A stretch of 64,000 nt of DNA from assembly GCF_034555375.1 (NCBI RefSeq), contig NZ_CP140706.1, positions 6,210,001-6,274,000 on the forward strand, read 5' to 3'. The position numbers and the translations under genes were made by a program. Position 1 is the stretch's first letter, and each line of letters starts with the position of its first letter. Below, piece after piece: positions 38,219 through 47,766 of the stretch. A model generated the notes under the pieces. That model did no database searches, was not told the DNA's origin, and saw only the letters and a list, made by a program, of their open reading frames with translations. This DNA is from Pseudomonas sp. B33.4. GTDB lineage: Bacteria > Pseudomonadota > Gammaproteobacteria > Pseudomonadales > Pseudomonadaceae.

Positions 38219-39577
38219 TCAGACGGCGAAGAGCAGGTACTCACGCTCCCAGGAACTGATCACGCGCTTGAAGTTTTCATGCTCGGCCCGCTTGACCGCG
38301 ACGTAGCCAGTGATGAAAGTTTTGCCCAGGTACTTCTCGATGGTGGCGCTGTTTTCCATGCGCTCCAGCGCATCTTCGATGGTCAGCGGCAGGCGCAGGT
38401 TGCGGCGTTCATAACCACGACCGACCACTGGTGCGCTCGGGTTGAGGCCTTCGACCATGCCGATGTAACCGCAGAGCAGGCTCGCGGCAATCGCCAGATA
38501 CGGGTTGGCGTCGGCGCCCGGCAGACGGTTTTCGACACGACGGTTCTGCGGGCCGGCATCCGGTACACGCAAGCCGACGGTGCGGTTTTCTTCACCCCAC
38601 TCGACGTTGACCGGTGCCGAAGTGTCCGGCAGGAAGCGGCGGAACGAGTTGACGTTCGGCGCGAACAGCGGCAACAACTCAGGAATCAGTTTCTGCAAAC
38701 CACCGATGTGGTGCAGGAACAACTGGCTCATGGTCCCGTCTTCATTAGAGAAGACGTTCTTGCCGGTTTCGATGTCGATGATGCTCTGGTGCAAGTGCAT
38801 CGCACTGCCAGGCTCGCCGGTCATCGGTTTGGCCATAAAGGTCGCGGCCACGTCGTGCTTGAGCGCGGCTTCGCGCATGGTCCGTTTGAACACCAGAATC
38901 TGGTCGGCCAGCGACAGTGCGTCGCCGTGACGGAAATTGATTTCCATCTGCGCCGTGCCGTCTTCGTGGATCAGTGTGTCGAGGTCCAGCTCCTGCAGTT
39001 CGCACCAGTCGTAGACGTCTTCGAACAACGGATCGAATTCGTTCGCCGCTTCAATGGAGAACGACTGACGACCGATTTCCGGACGGCCCGAGCGACCGAT
39101 TGGCGGCTGCAACGGGTAGTCAGGGTCGTCGCTGCGCTTGGTCAGGTAGAACTCCATCTCCGGCGCCACGATCGGCTGCCAGCCTTTGTCGGCGTAGAGC
39201 TTGAGGACTTTCTTGAGGACGTTGCGCGGCGACAGCTCGATCGGGTTGCCTTGCTTGTCGTAGGTGTCGTGGATCACCTGTGCAGTCGGCTCGATAGCCC
39301 ATGGCACCATGTACACGGCGTTCTGGTCGGGGCGGCAGATCATGTCGATGTCGGCCGGGTCGAGCAGTTCGTAATAGATGTCGTCTTCGACGTAGTCGCC
39401 GGTCACGGTCTGCAGCAGCACGCTCTCGGGCAGACGCATGCCTTTTTCGGCGATGAACTTGTTGGTCGGCGAGATCTTGCCCCGGGTGATCCCGGTCAAG
39501 TCGGCGATCATGCATTCGACTTCTGTGATCTTGTGGTCTTTCAACCAATCGGTGAGCTGGTCGAGGTTGGTACTCAT
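38219..39577 (-). CDS. spuB: Gamma-glutamylpolyamine synthetase SpuB (glutamine synthetase family)
   Basis: 452-residue glutamine-synthetase-like ligase that joins glutamate to a polyamine amine with ATP, the first step of the gamma-glutamylation route. Conserved GS elements seen: [47 protein letters not shown] (metal ligands), [21 protein letters not shown] and the ATP/Glu-binding [21 protein letters not shown]. It lacks the Tyr-adenylylation segment of GlnA. In the spu cluster its substrate is likely putrescine or spermidine. A 17-base palindrome sits 21 bases upstream of its start. Confidence 0.92.
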   Translation of the reverse strand: MSTNLDQLTDWLKDHKITEVECMIADLTGITRGKISPTNKFIAEKGMRLPESVLLQTVTGDYVEDDIYYELLDPADIDMICRPDQNAVYMVPWAIEPTAQVIHDTYDKQGNPIELSPRNVLKKVLKLYADKGWQPIVAPEMEFYLTKRSDDPDYPLQPPIGRSGRPEIGRQSFSIEAANEFDPLFEDVYDWCELQELDLDTLIHEDGTAQMEINFRHGDALSLADQILVFKRTMREAALKHDVAATFMAKPMTGEPGSAMHLHQSIIDIETGKNVFSNEDGTMSQLFLHHIGGLQKLIPELLPLFAPNVNSFRRFLPDTSAPVNVEWGEENRTVGLRVPDAGPQNRRVENRLPGADANPYLAIAASLLCGYIGMVEGLNPSAPVVGRGYERRNLRLPLTIEDALERMENSATIEKYLGKTFITGYVAVKRAEHENFKRVISSWEREYLLFAV

Positions 39578-39598
39578 AAATGCCTCTGGGCTGAGTCT

Positions 39599-39615
39599 CC
39601 TGACATGATGTCAGG
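39599..39615. promoter_or_regulatory. Palindrome upstream of spuB
   Basis: CCTGACAT-G-ATGTCAGG, perfect 8-base arms about one base, located 21 bases before the spuB ATG. It could be an operator or a short 5' UTR hairpin. No regulator is identified. Confidence 0.45.
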
Positions 39616-39671
39616 CAAAGTTTGACGCTTTGAGCGTCGCGTTAAAGGGGGCTTGCTCGCGCAGTACCGGC

Positions 39672-40028
39672 TTACGCCTGGCACCGCGCATAGACAATGA
39701 AAGAGGAGCTTACCTGCCCTTTACGCTGGCGTTGCATTTCCTGTGCACACTCAAGGCGTGCAGAATCATGAGCACGGCTGGGGAAGCGGCACAGGCTTTG
39801 GAAATGAAAGCGATCTATAGTGGAAGGAGACGCCATAAACAGGATGCTTTCCCGTACGTCCAGAATATCGGACGCTGGCGCTTGAACGGCCATGGACGGG
39901 AACATCGTCGGCAACTTGTCAGCCATGCTGGCTGCGCTACGGACGGATTGGTCGCCACTGATGTGATGAGCATGCAGACCGTACTGTTGCGAGCAGTCGG
40001 TGATGCCGATTAACGGCAGGCGAGACAT
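39672..40028 (-). pseudogene. spuA: Decayed spuA remnant (gamma-glutamyl-GABA hydrolase, class I GATase)
   Basis: An open frame of 118 codons whose first part resembles SpuA/PuuD: MSRLPLIGITDCSQQYGLHAHHISGD at the start, then ILFMASPSTIDRFHFQ and a region AHDSAR that line up with the family pattern GLHAYHISGD...LLFTGSPSNVEPFHYQ...AHDPARD from memory. Intact SpuA is about 250 residues and needs a nucleophile Cys (GICRG) and a His/Glu pair (HPE); none is present. The sequence ends after CQA with no family match in the last 25 codons. It occupies exactly the place of spuA, upstream of spuB and divergent from spuI. I call it a pseudogene; a short expressed protein is possible but would not be a hydrolase. 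Confidence 0.78.
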
Positions 40029-40306
40029 GAAGCACCCCGGTATTATTGCTGTTATGGGTTTGATCGGAGCTTAGCCTTGTTCATTTTTTTACACAACACC
40101 CCCGTAAAAAATACAACACGGCCTGCTCAAGCCCGCGGGTGCCCAGCGTCACAAGGACTAAAAACCACCCCAAAGTGCCCCATAAATGCCCTTGCAGCGC
40201 TTTTTTAGGGCAAAAAAGGCCTCGCTTGACTTCGGCAGGCCGTTCGGGTTGACTGAAACCAGAAAAGATCAATGATTGATATTTTTAACAACAAAGGTGT
40301 TGCATC
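40029..40306. promoter_or_regulatory. spuA/spuI divergent regulatory gap
   Basis: 278 bases without a gene. The region around 40085-40120 is A/T-rich (TTTTTTTACACAACACCCCC, GTAAAAAATACAACACGG). A short dyad AGCGCTTTTTTAGGGC lies near 40196. The spuI start is preceded by ACAAAGGTGTTGCATC. No confident promoter boxes or sigma-54 elements could be picked by eye. Confidence 0.5.
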
Positions 40307-41683
40307 ATGTCGGTACCCCCGCGTGCCGTTCAGCTTAACGAAGCGAACGCGTTCCTTAAGGAACATCCTGAGGTTCTGTACGTTGACCTTCTGATTGCGG
40401 ATATGAATGGTGTGGTGCGCGGCAAGCGCATTGAACGCACCAGCCTCCACAAGGTTTACGAGAAAGGCATCAACCTGCCGGCCTCTCTATTTGCTCTGGA
40501 TATCAATGGTTCGACGGTGGAAAGCACCGGCCTGGGCCTGGACATCGGCGACGCCGATCGTATCTGCTATCCAATCCCCGATACGCTGTGTAACGAGCCA
40601 TGGCAGAAGCGCCCGACCGCGCAACTGTTGATGACCATGCACGAACTCGAGGGTGACCCATTCTTCGCCGATCCGCGCGAAGTGCTTCGTCAAGTTGTTG
40701 CAAAGTTTGACGAGCTGGGCCTAACCATCTGCGCCGCATTCGAACTCGAGTTCTACCTGATCGATCAGGAAAACGTGAACGGCCGTCCACAGCCGCCACG
40801 CTCGCCGATCTCCGGCAAACGCCCGCACTCGACGCAGGTCTACCTGATCGACGACCTCGACGAATACGTCGACTGCCTCCAGGACATTCTGGAAGGTGCC
40901 AAAGAGCAAGGCATCCCGGCCGACGCCATCGTCAAGGAAAGTGCCCCGGCGCAGTTCGAAGTGAACCTGCACCACGTCGCTGACCCGATCAAGGCGTGCG
41001 ACTACGCGGTACTGCTCAAGCGTCTGATCAAGAACATTGCCTACGACCATGAAATGGACACCACCTTCATGGCCAAGCCGTACCCGGGCCAGGCAGGTAA
41101 TGGTCTGCACGTACACATCTCGATTCTGGATAAAGAAGGCAAAAACATTTTTGCCAGCGAGGATCCCGAGCAGAACGCCGCGCTGCGTCACGCGATCGGC
41201 GGTGTGCTCGAGACCCTGCCCGCGCAGATGGCTTTCCTCTGCCCGAACGTCAACTCCTACCGTCGTTTCGGTGCACAGTTCTACGTGCCGAACTCGCCGT
41301 GCTGGGGCCTCGACAACCGTACCGTGGCCATCCGCGTACCGACCGGCTCGTCCGATGCCGTGCGTATCGAGCATCGTGTAGCCGGTGCCGACGCCAACCC
41401 GTATCTGTTGATGGCTTCGGTTCTGGCCGGCGTGCATCACGGTCTGACCAACAAGATCGAGCCGGGCGCGCCAGTCGAAGGCAACAGCTACGAGCAAAAC
41501 GAACAAAGCCTGCCGAACAACTTGCGCGATGCCCTGCGCGAGCTGGACGACAGCGAGGTGATGGCCAAGTACATCGATCCGAAATACATCGATATCTTCG
41601 TCGCCTGCAAGGAAAGCGAGCTGGAGGAGTTCGAACACTCCATCTCCGACCTTGAGTACAACTGGTATCTGCATACCGTTTAA
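40307..41683 (+). CDS. spuI: Gamma-glutamylpolyamine synthetase SpuI (glutamine synthetase family)
   Basis: 458-residue paralogue of SpuB, divergent from the spu operon as in P. aeruginosa. GS-family elements: LLIADMNGVVRGKRIERTSL, CAAFELEFYLIDQENVNG (Glu ligands), APAQFEVNLHHVADPIKACD, TFMAKPYPGQAGNGLHVHISI, and [23 protein letters not shown]. It probably gamma-glutamylates a polyamine or monoamine; differences from SpuB in the substrate-side segments suggest a different amine preference. Followed by a strong terminator. Confidence 0.92.
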   Translation: MSVPPRAVQLNEANAFLKEHPEVLYVDLLIADMNGVVRGKRIERTSLHKVYEKGINLPASLFALDINGSTVESTGLGLDIGDADRICYPIPDTLCNEPWQKRPTAQLLMTMHELEGDPFFADPREVLRQVVAKFDELGLTICAAFELEFYLIDQENVNGRPQPPRSPISGKRPHSTQVYLIDDLDEYVDCLQDILEGAKEQGIPADAIVKESAPAQFEVNLHHVADPIKACDYAVLLKRLIKNIAYDHEMDTTFMAKPYPGQAGNGLHVHISILDKEGKNIFASEDPEQNAALRHAIGGVLETLPAQMAFLCPNVNSYRRFGAQFYVPNSPCWGLDNRTVAIRVPTGSSDAVRIEHRVAGADANPYLLMASVLAGVHHGLTNKIEPGAPVEGNSYEQNEQSLPNNLRDALRELDDSEVMAKYIDPKYIDIFVACKESELEEFEHSISDLEYNWYLHTV

Positions 41684-41701
41684 GCGGATCGCAGCTTCAG
41701 A

Positions 41702-41741
41702 AAAAACGCCGTTGGCTAATTCAGTCAGCGGCGTTTTTTTA
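41702..41741 (+). terminator. spuI rho-independent terminator
   Basis: Stem AAACGCCG/CGGCGTTT around a 15-base loop, followed by T7 at 41735-41740, starting 18 bases after the spuI stop. Confidence 0.92.
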
Positions 41742-41757
41742 CGGCCGCCTGCGGCGG

Positions 41758-41847
41758 ATCGCTGGCGAGCCAGCTCCCACAGGGATTTTCTGCGCACACA
41801 AATCCCGGTTCACTGAAGATCACTGTGGGAGCTGGCTTGCCAGCGAT
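41758..41847. repeat. REPIN, family C
   Basis: Arms ATCGCTGGCGAGCCAGCTCC and GTGGGAGCTGGCTTGCCAGC, with one wobble (GGCGAGCC against GGCTTGCC), between spuI and the TetR gene in tandem orientation, about 65 bases before the TetR start. Confidence 0.9.
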
Positions 41848-41911
41848 GGCAGTCGACAAGACAACGTCGAACCCGGCTCGTACAATGCCCGCTGCCCCGC
41901 AGGAGACTTCC

Positions 41912-42550
41912 ATGACGCGACCCGCCCCCGTCCGCAAACCCCGTGCCCGCAGCCAGGCGCGCATCGATTCGATACTCGACGCCGCGCGTACGCTACTGGC
42001 CGCCGAGGGTGTGGCCAGTCTGTCGATCTACAGCGTTGCCGAGCGTGCGCAGATTCCGCCCTCTTCCGTGTACCACTTCTTCGCCAGCGTCCCGGCATTG
42101 CTCGAAGCACTGACGGCGGATGTACACGCCGCGTTCCGTGCCTGCCTGCAAGCGCCGATCGACCATGAAGCGCTGCGTGACTGGCACGACCTGTCGCGGT
42201 TAGTCGAACAACGGATGCTGGAGATCTACGACGAAGACGCCGCCGCACGGCAGCTGATCCTCGCGCAGCATGGTCTGACCGAAGTGACCCAGGCTGACCG
42301 CCAGCACGATATTGAGTTGGGCGACCTGATGCACAAGCTGTTCGATCATCATTTCGAGTTGCCGAGGCTGCCGGAGGATGTCGATGTATTTGCTCTGGCG
42401 ATGGAGCTGGGTGACCGGGTGTATGCGCGCTCGGTACAGCAGCACGGGCAGATCACGCCGCGCATGGCCGAGGAAGGGATGCGGGTGTTTGATGCTTACA
42501 TTGGGCTGTATTTGCCGCCGTATCTACCCAAGAGATCATTGGTGATCTGA
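41912..42550 (+). CDS. TetR/AcrR-family transcriptional regulator
   Basis: A 212-residue repressor. The N-terminal helix-turn-helix reads RSQARIDSILDAARTLLAAEGVASLSIYSVAERAQIPPSSVYHFFASVPALLEAL; the C-terminal ligand domain is all helical with no family-specific motif. ATG 41912 follows GCAGGAGACTTCC, giving a good ribosome site; an opening at 41825 reads through the REPIN and is rejected. Located downstream of spuI, so control of polyamine genes is possible but not shown. Confidence 0.86.
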   Translation: MTRPAPVRKPRARSQARIDSILDAARTLLAAEGVASLSIYSVAERAQIPPSSVYHFFASVPALLEALTADVHAAFRACLQAPIDHEALRDWHDLSRLVEQRMLEIYDEDAAARQLILAQHGLTEVTQADRQHDIELGDLMHKLFDHHFELPRLPEDVDVFALAMELGDRVYARSVQQHGQITPRMAEEGMRVFDAYIGLYLPPYLPKRSLVI

Positions 42551-42557
42551 CTGGCCT

Positions 42558-42633
42558 CATCGCTGGCAAGCCAGCTCCCACAAGGGTTTTGTGACCGACA
42601 AATAACCCTGTGGGAGCTGGCTTGCCAGCGATG
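42558..42633. repeat. REPIN, family C
   Basis: Perfect arms CATCGCTGGCAAGCCAGCTC and complement, at the convergent junction of the TetR gene and ssuF, just left of the ssuF terminator. Confidence 0.92.
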
Positions 42634-42661
42634 GCCGCGCCGCCGATTTCAATCCAGGCAC

Positions 42662-42702
42662 AAAAAACCCCGAAGGGCTCACGCCCTCCGGGGTTGTTTT
42701 TT
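42662..42702. terminator. Bidirectional terminator, ssuF / TetR side
   Basis: Stem AACCCCGAAGGGC/GCCCTCCGGGGTT with A6 on the left (42662-42667) and a T-rich run on the right (GTTTTTTAC). For ssuF, on the minus strand, the left run becomes the U tract. Confidence 0.9.
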
Positions 42703-42712
42703 ACTCACTGGC

Positions 42713-42928
42713 TTACAACTTGGCGATCGACACCTCGGTGGATTTCACAAAGGCGATCACTTCGCTGCCCACGACCAGTTCCAGCTCCTTGACCGAGCGG
42801 GTGGTGATCACCGAAGTAACGATGCCGGAAGCGGTTTGCACGTCGATTTCCGACAGCACGTCACCGAGGACGATTTCCTTGATCGAGCCTTTGAACTGGT
42901 TACGGACGTTGATGGCTTTGATAGTCAT
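42713..42928 (-). CDS. ssuF: TOBE-domain molybdopterin-binding-like protein SsuF
   Basis: A 71-residue single TOBE (Mop) domain: MTIKAINVRNQFKGSIKEIVLGDVLSEIDVQTASGIVTSVITTRSVKELELVVGSEVIAFVKSTEVSI. Such proteins bind molybdate or a molybdenum cofactor as oligomers. In P. putida the last gene of ssuEADCBF encodes a protein of this type that is required for growth on some sulfonates and sulfate esters; the location after ssuB fits. ATG 42928 is preceded by GGAGAAATATC. Its exact molecular role is unknown. Confidence 0.88.
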   Translation of the reverse strand: MTIKAINVRNQFKGSIKEIVLGDVLSEIDVQTASGIVTSVITTRSVKELELVVGSEVIAFVKSTEVSIAKL

Positions 42929-42951
42929 GATATTTCTCCTGAGGTCGAAAT

Positions 42952-43033
42952 AAGCGGCAAGTGGCAAGCTTCAAGCGGCAAGCAAAAGCACAACGCGTCT
43001 ACTTGTAGCTTGTAGCTTGAAGCTCGCAGCTGC
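42952..43033. repeat. Repeat family F, copy 2
   Basis: AAGCGGCAAG and TCAAGCGGCAAGC repeats on the left and GTAGCTTGTAGCTTGAAGCTC on the right, the same arm types as at 21426-21505. It lies inside the ssu operon, between ssuB and ssuF, and ends beside the ssuB stop. Confidence 0.65.
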
Positions 43034-43034
43034 T

Positions 43035-43841
43035 TCATTGCGCCCAACGCAGTTGCGTAGGCAGTGGTGAAACAGGTTCCGGCGCCGGCGGTTCGCCGGG
43101 CAGGGAGAGAACACGGTTGAGCACTTCGGTTTCCAGCGCCGCCAGCCGATGCGAACCACGTACCCGTGGGCGCGGCAGTTCGACATGCAGGTCGAGGCCG
43201 ACTTCGCCGTCCTCGATCAGAATCACCCGGTCGGCAATCGCCACGGCTTCGCTGACGTCGTGGGTCACCAGCAGCACGGTAAAGCCGTGTTGCTGCCAGA
43301 GACGTTCGATCAGTTGCTGCATTTCGATGCGGGTCAGCGCGTCCAGTGCGCCGAGCGGTTCGTCGAGCAACAGCAGGCGCGGTTGATGGATCAGCGCCCG
43401 CGCCAGTGCAACGCGCTGCTTCTGCCCACCGGACAACGCTGCCGGCCACTCATTGGCGCGATCCGCCAGACCGACCGCTTCCAGCGCATCCAGTGCTTGC
43501 TGACGCCAGTTGCCCTTGAGGCCGAGCCCGACGTTGTCGATGATCTTTTTCCATGGCAGCAGCCGTGCTTCCTGGAACATCAATCGAGTGTCTTCCCGTG
43601 CGTCACTGAGTGGCGCGGAGCCTGCGAACAGTTCACCGCCACTCGGTTGATCGAGGCCGGCGAGCAAACGCAGCAAGGTACTTTTGCCACAGCCACTGCG
43701 CCCGACCACGGCGACAAACTGCCCCGCCGGAATGTGTAGATCGATGTCCCGCAGCACCTGCCGCGCGCCGAAGGTTTTCTGCAGGTTGCGCACCGCCAAC
43801 GGAATCCCGCGCAGCAGGCGTGGAGGTTGTTGAGCGGTCAT
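43035..43841 (-). CDS. ssuB: Aliphatic sulfonate ABC transporter ATP-binding protein SsuB
   Basis: 268-residue ATPase of the sulfonate importer. Walker [16 protein letters not shown] lies near 51-60, the family sequence [20 protein letters not shown] follows, the signature is [15 protein letters not shown], Walker [13 protein letters not shown] and the switch His is in [18 protein letters not shown] 43841 overlaps the ssuC stop (ATGA), so the longer open frame to 43889 is rejected. The Pro-rich tail is variable in the family. Confidence 0.94.
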   Translation of the reverse strand: MTAQQPPRLLRGIPLAVRNLQKTFGARQVLRDIDLHIPAGQFVAVVGRSGCGKSTLLRLLAGLDQPSGGELFAGSAPLSDAREDTRLMFQEARLLPWKKIIDNVGLGLKGNWRQQALDALEAVGLADRANEWPAALSGGQKQRVALARALIHQPRLLLLDEPLGALDALTRIEMQQLIERLWQQHGFTVLLVTHDVSEAVAIADRVILIEDGEVGLDLHVELPRPRVRGSHRLAALETEVLNRVLSLPGEPPAPEPVSPLPTQLRWAQ

Positions 43842-44620
43842 GCCGCACCTCCTTTGGCAACCTGATACGCCGGGTGCCAGCGCAACCAAACACGTTCAAG
43901 TCCACGGGCGGCGAGGTCAGCAAGTTTGCCCAGCACCGCATAAAGCAGGATCGCCAGCACCACCACGTCGGTCTGCAAGAACTCCCGAGCGTTCATCGCC
44001 AGATAGCCGATGCCGGAGCTGGCCGAGATGGTTTCAGCGACGATCAGCGTCAGCCACATAAAGCCCAGAGCGAAGCGCACACCGACCAGAATCGAAGGCA
44101 GCGCACCCGGCAGAATCACCTGCCAAAACAGGCTGAAACCGCTCAGACCATAACTGCGCGCCATCTCCACCAACGCCGGATCGACATTGCGGATGCCGTG
44201 ATAAGTGTTGAGGTAGATCGGGAACAAGGTGCCCAACGCCACCAGGAAAATCTTCGCCGACTCATCGATGCCGAACCACAGGATCACCAGCGGAATCAGC
44301 GCCAGATGCGGCACGTTGCGGATCATCTGCACCGAGCTGTCGAGCAGGCGTTCGCCCCACTTCGACAGGCCAGTGATAAAGCCCAAGACCAGACCGATGC
44401 TGCCGCCGATGGTGAAACCCAGTGCCGCACGCCAACCGCTGATCGCCAGGTGCGTCCAGATTTCACCGCTGCGCACCAGGCTCACGCCGGCTTCGATCAC
44501 CGCCACCGGTGCCGGCAGAATCCGTGTCGACAACCAACCCGCCGACACCGACAACTGCCACACCGCCAGCAACAACACCGGCAACGCCCAGGGCGCGAGG
44601 CTGTGGATAATTTTCTTCAT
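43838..44620 (-). CDS. ssuC: Aliphatic sulfonate ABC transporter permease SsuC
   Basis: 260-residue permease with six hydrophobic segments, from [21 protein letters not shown] to the end. The cytoplasmic loop [37 protein letters not shown] is the EAA motif of the TauC/SsuC class. It starts 8 bases after the ssuD stop. Product localises to the inner membrane and pairs with SsuB. Confidence 0.94.
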   Translation of the reverse strand: MKKIIHSLAPWALPVLLLAVWQLSVSAGWLSTRILPAPVAVIEAGVSLVRSGEIWTHLAISGWRAALGFTIGGSIGLVLGFITGLSKWGERLLDSSVQMIRNVPHLALIPLVILWFGIDESAKIFLVALGTLFPIYLNTYHGIRNVDPALVEMARSYGLSGFSLFWQVILPGALPSILVGVRFALGFMWLTLIVAETISASSGIGYLAMNAREFLQTDVVVLAILLYAVLGKLADLAARGLERVWLRWHPAYQVAKGGAA

Positions 44621-44628
44621 GGCGCGCC

Positions 44629-45777
44629 TCAGCTCTGCGACGCGGCTTTGGGAAGAATGTCGTTGGCGACCATCTCGCCGAACGGGCTGACGTAACCGGC
44701 GCTTTTCGGCAGTTCCGGGCGCTCGATGTCGAGGTGCGGAAACAACAGTTCAGCGACGCGATACGACTCTTCGAGGTGTGGATAACCGGAGAAGATGAAG
44801 GTGTCGATGCCCAGATCGGCGTATTCCTTCACGCGCGCAGCCACGGTCGGGCCGTCGCCGACCAGCGCCGTGCCGGCACCGCCACGCACCAGACCGACGC
44901 CTGCCCACAGATTCGGGCTGACTTCGAGGTTATCGCGGCTGCCACCGTGCAGCGCGGCCATGCGTTGCTGGCCGACCGAATCGAAACGCGCCAGCGAAGC
45001 CTGAGCGCGAGCGATGGTGTCGTCGTCCAGGTGTGAGATCAGCCGATCCGCCGCTTGCCACGCTTCAGCGTTGGTTTCGCGGACGATCACGTGCAGACGA
45101 ATACCGAAGCGCACGGTGCGGCCGAGCTTGGCGGCTTTGGCGCGGACTTGAGCGATCTTCTCGGCGACGGCTGCTGGCGGCTCGCCCCAGGTCAGGACCA
45201 TTTCCACTTGTTCAGCAGCCAGATCCTGCGCCGCTTCCGACGAGCCACCGAAGTACAGCGGCGGACGCGGTTGCTGGATCGGCGGATAGAGCAACTTCGC
45301 GCCCTTCACGCTGATGTGCTGACCGTCGTAATCAACGGTTTCGCCTTCGAGTACACGACGCCAGATGCGGGTGAATTCCACCGAGGCTTGATAGCGCTCT
45401 TCGTGGCTGAGGAACAGACCGTCGCCAGCCAATTCTTCCGGATCACCGCCAGTCACCAGATTGAACAGCGCACGGCCGCCGGACAAGCGATCAAGGGTCG
45501 CAGCCTGTCGCGCCGCGACCGTCGGAGAAATGATCCCGGGGCGCAGAGCCACGAGGAATTTCAAACGCTGGGTCACCGGGATCAGCGACGCTGCCACCAG
45601 CCACGAGTCTTCGCAAGAGCGGCCGGTAGGAATCAGCACACCGCCGAAACCCAGACGATCCGCCGCTTGCGCGACCTGTTGCAGATAACCGTGGTCGACG
45701 GCGCGAGCGCCTTCGGCGGTGCCAAGGTAATGGCCGTCGCCGTGGGTAGGCAGGAACCAGAAGATATTGAGGCTCAT
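44629..45777 (-). CDS. ssuD: FMNH2-dependent alkanesulfonate monooxygenase SsuD
   Basis: 382-residue luciferase-like monooxygenase that cleaves C1-C10 alkanesulfonates to aldehyde and sulfite, using reduced FMN from SsuE. The N terminus [19 protein letters not shown] is diagnostic. Cys54-type residue is seen as [14 protein letters not shown], and [23 protein letters not shown] plus the arginine in [19 protein letters not shown] segment ([21 protein letters not shown]) follow. Second gene of the operon's catalytic pair; gap to ssuA is 25 bases. Confidence 0.95.
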   Translation of the reverse strand: MSLNIFWFLPTHGDGHYLGTAEGARAVDHGYLQQVAQAADRLGFGGVLIPTGRSCEDSWLVAASLIPVTQRLKFLVALRPGIISPTVAARQAATLDRLSGGRALFNLVTGGDPEELAGDGLFLSHEERYQASVEFTRIWRRVLEGETVDYDGQHISVKGAKLLYPPIQQPRPPLYFGGSSEAAQDLAAEQVEMVLTWGEPPAAVAEKIAQVRAKAAKLGRTVRFGIRLHVIVRETNAEAWQAADRLISHLDDDTIARAQASLARFDSVGQQRMAALHGGSRDNLEVSPNLWAGVGLVRGGAGTALVGDGPTVAARVKEYADLGIDTFIFSGYPHLEESYRVAELLFPHLDIERPELPKSAGYVSPFGEMVANDILPKAASQS

Positions 45778-45802
45778 GGAGTGGTCTCCTTAGGAATTCG
45801 AA

Positions 45803-46768
45803 TTACTGCGCTTTAGCCACAGCGGCCGGTGGTGTCCAGATCACATCCTTGATGCTCAGCGGCTTGGGAATCAGCTTGAGCTGGAAGAACGTGTCCGCGA
45901 TTTTCTGCTGCGCGGCGACCACTTCCGGGGTCAGGAACAGCGCGCCGTAGCCCTGGCGTTTCACCGAGGTCAGGGTGATGTCCGCCGGCAGGCCGAGCAG
46001 TGGCGCGACTTGTTGAGTCACGTCTTCAGGATTGGCTTTCGACCACTCGCCGACTGCACGCACTTCCTCGACGAGGGTCTTGATCACCTCGGGATTTTTC
46101 TGTGCGTAAGGCTTGGTCGCGAGATAGAACTGGTGGTTGTCGACGATGCCTTTGCCGTCGCGCAGGGTGTGCGCTTGCAGTTGTTTCTCGGCGGCGGCCT
46201 GGTACGGATCCCAGATGACCCAGGCGTCGACGCTGCCACGTTCGAACGCAGCGCGAGCATCGGCGGGCGGCAGGAATACGGTTTGAATGTCGGTGTATTT
46301 GAGGCCGGCGTCTTCCAGTGCACGCACCAGCAGGTAGTGAACGTTGGAGCCTTTGTTCAGCGCGACTTTCTTGCCTTTGAGATCGGCCACCGATTTGATC
46401 GGCGAGTCTTTCGGCACAAGGATCGCTTCGCTGTTCGGCGCCGGCGGTTCGTAGGCGACGTAAAGCAGATCGGCACCGGCAGCCTGAGCGAACACCGGCG
46501 GGGTTTCGCCGGTGACGCCAAAGTCGATCGAGCCGACGTTCAGGCCTTCGAGCAGTTGCGGGCCGCCGGGGAATTCAGTCCATTGCACGTCGACGCCTTG
46601 GGCGGCCAGACGCTTTTCCAGAGTGCCTTTGGCTTTGAGAAGCACCAGCGTGCCGTACTTCTGATAACCGATCCGAAGAGTCTCGGCTTGAGCTTGAGTG
46701 ATGGCGCCGAAGGTGACAGCCGCAGCAAACAGAGCGACCAGACCACGACGCAAAAATACAGTGCGCAT
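45803..46768 (-). CDS. ssuA: Aliphatic sulfonate-binding protein SsuA
   Basis: Periplasmic receptor of 321 residues with signal peptide FLRRGLVALFAAAVTFGAITQAQA. The mature start is ETLRIGYQKYGTLVLLKAKGTLE, then VQWTEFPGGPQLLEGLNVGSIDFGVTGETPPVFAQ, the SsuA signature. It ends PLSIKDVIWTPPA. ATG 46768 begins the signal peptide and lies after the AAAGGAGAGCGCT ribosome site; the open frame beyond has no such site. Confidence 0.94.
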   Translation of the reverse strand: MRTVFLRRGLVALFAAAVTFGAITQAQAETLRIGYQKYGTLVLLKAKGTLEKRLAAQGVDVQWTEFPGGPQLLEGLNVGSIDFGVTGETPPVFAQAAGADLLYVAYEPPAPNSEAILVPKDSPIKSVADLKGKKVALNKGSNVHYLLVRALEDAGLKYTDIQTVFLPPADARAAFERGSVDAWVIWDPYQAAAEKQLQAHTLRDGKGIVDNHQFYLATKPYAQKNPEVIKTLVEEVRAVGEWSKANPEDVTQQVAPLLGLPADITLTSVKRQGYGALFLTPEVVAAQQKIADTFFQLKLIPKPLSIKDVIWTPPAAVAKAQ

Positions 46769-46857
46769 AGCGCTCTCCTTTTTGCTGTTGGGTTTTGGCT
46801 GCACCTGCTTGCCCGTTGGCGGGCGAGTAAGGCGAGTACTTCAAATTCCGGTGAGAC

Positions 46858-47451
46858 TTAAATGCTCCAGCGAGCACTCAACAAACGTTCGTTCAACAGG
46901 CCCGGTTCCAGCGGTTTCGGCCGGCGGGCCATGGCGCCGACAAACTGATCCAGCGCTTCATGCAGTCGCTGCTCCAGCGCCGGTGCCAGTTGTGCTGCGG
47001 CACTGCCTTCGCCATAAGCGATCTGGCTGTCCTCGGCGAAAATCCCTTGAAGCATTTCCTGGGCTTTCAATGCCGACAACACCGGTTTGAGGGCGTAATC
47101 GACCACCAGCATGTGGGCGATGCTGCCGCCAGTGGCCATAGGCAAAACAATCTTGTGGTTCAGGGCGCGCTCGGGCAGCAGATCCAGCAGCGTTTTCAAC
47201 GCGCCGGAGAACGACGCTTTGTAAACCGGTGTGGCGATCAACAGGCCGTCGGCGTTTTCAATCTGTTGCAGCAGGTCGAGCACCTTCGGGCTGTCGAAGC
47301 GGGCGTGGAGCAAATCCTCGGCCGGGAAGTCCCGCACCTGATAACTCACCACTTCCACCCCTTGCGCCTGCAACCAGCGTTGCGAGCGTTCCAGCAGCAC
47401 CCCGGAACGGGAGCGCAGGCTGGGACTGCCACCGAGTGAGACGACCAGCAT
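46858..47451 (-). CDS. ssuE: NADPH-dependent FMN reductase SsuE
   Basis: Flavin reductase of 197 residues, flavodoxin-like, that supplies FMNH2 to SsuD. Motifs: [52 protein letters not shown] and the [23 protein letters not shown] segment. First gene of ssuEADCBF. Promoter lies in the A/T-rich gap to its right. Confidence 0.94.
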   Translation of the reverse strand: MLVVSLGGSPSLRSRSGVLLERSQRWLQAQGVEVVSYQVRDFPAEDLLHARFDSPKVLDLLQQIENADGLLIATPVYKASFSGALKTLLDLLPERALNHKIVLPMATGGSIAHMLVVDYALKPVLSALKAQEMLQGIFAEDSQIAYGEGSAAAQLAPALEQRLHEALDQFVGAMARRPKPLEPGLLNERLLSARWSI

Positions 47452-47602
47452 TGAGACAATTCCTTAAGCGTTACAGGCGATTCGCGGGTTGCGATCTCGC
47501 TTCGATGGGAGTGACCTTACCAGCTGATATATATATCCATAAATCATATTTATTCATTTGGTTATACGTTTTGGAGATATGCGGGTTGCTTTGTTTCGGG
47601 CG

Positions 47603-47630
47603 AAAAAAAAGGCCGTCGAAACGGCCTGAA
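47603..47630 (-). terminator. lsfA rho-independent terminator
   Basis: Stem AGGCCGT/ACGGCCT with a CGAA loop at 47610-47627. On the minus strand it is followed by T8 (47603-47610), the direction of lsfA transcription. Confidence 0.85.
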
Positions 47631-47677
47631 ATCCCCTGCTTAGTGGTTCTGAATTCTGTACTGCCCGGACTGACGCC

Positions 47678-47742
47678 TTCGCGAGCAGGCTCGCTCCCAC
47701 AGGGAATCGTGTTTCAAATGTGGGAGCGAGCCTGCTCGCGAA
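47678..47742. repeat. REPIN, family D
   Basis: Arms TTCGCGAGCAGGCTCGCTCC and complement around AGGGAATCGTGTTTCAAAT. It lies between the lsfA stop and the lsfA terminator, so it should be present in the 3' UTR. Confidence 0.92.
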
Positions 47743-47766
47743 AGGGTGGTGGCTACACCGCAAATT

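Larger units (their letters stand above)
47452..47766. promoter_or_regulatory. ssu promoter region and lsfA 3' region
   Basis: 315 bases without a gene. The part nearest ssuE (about 47520-47570) is markedly A/T-rich (GATATATATATCCATAAATC, TTATTCATTTGGTTATACG) and is the likely sulfur-starvation promoter, in contrast to the GC-rich surroundings. The remainder holds the lsfA terminator and a family D REPIN. Confidence 0.6.

Noticed and set aside
39600..39671. Remaining spuA 3' end in another frame
   Set aside because: Minus-strand reading VLREQAPFNATLKAS then a stop is possible before spuB but I could not match it confidently to SpuA, so the pseudogene is limited to the readable frame.
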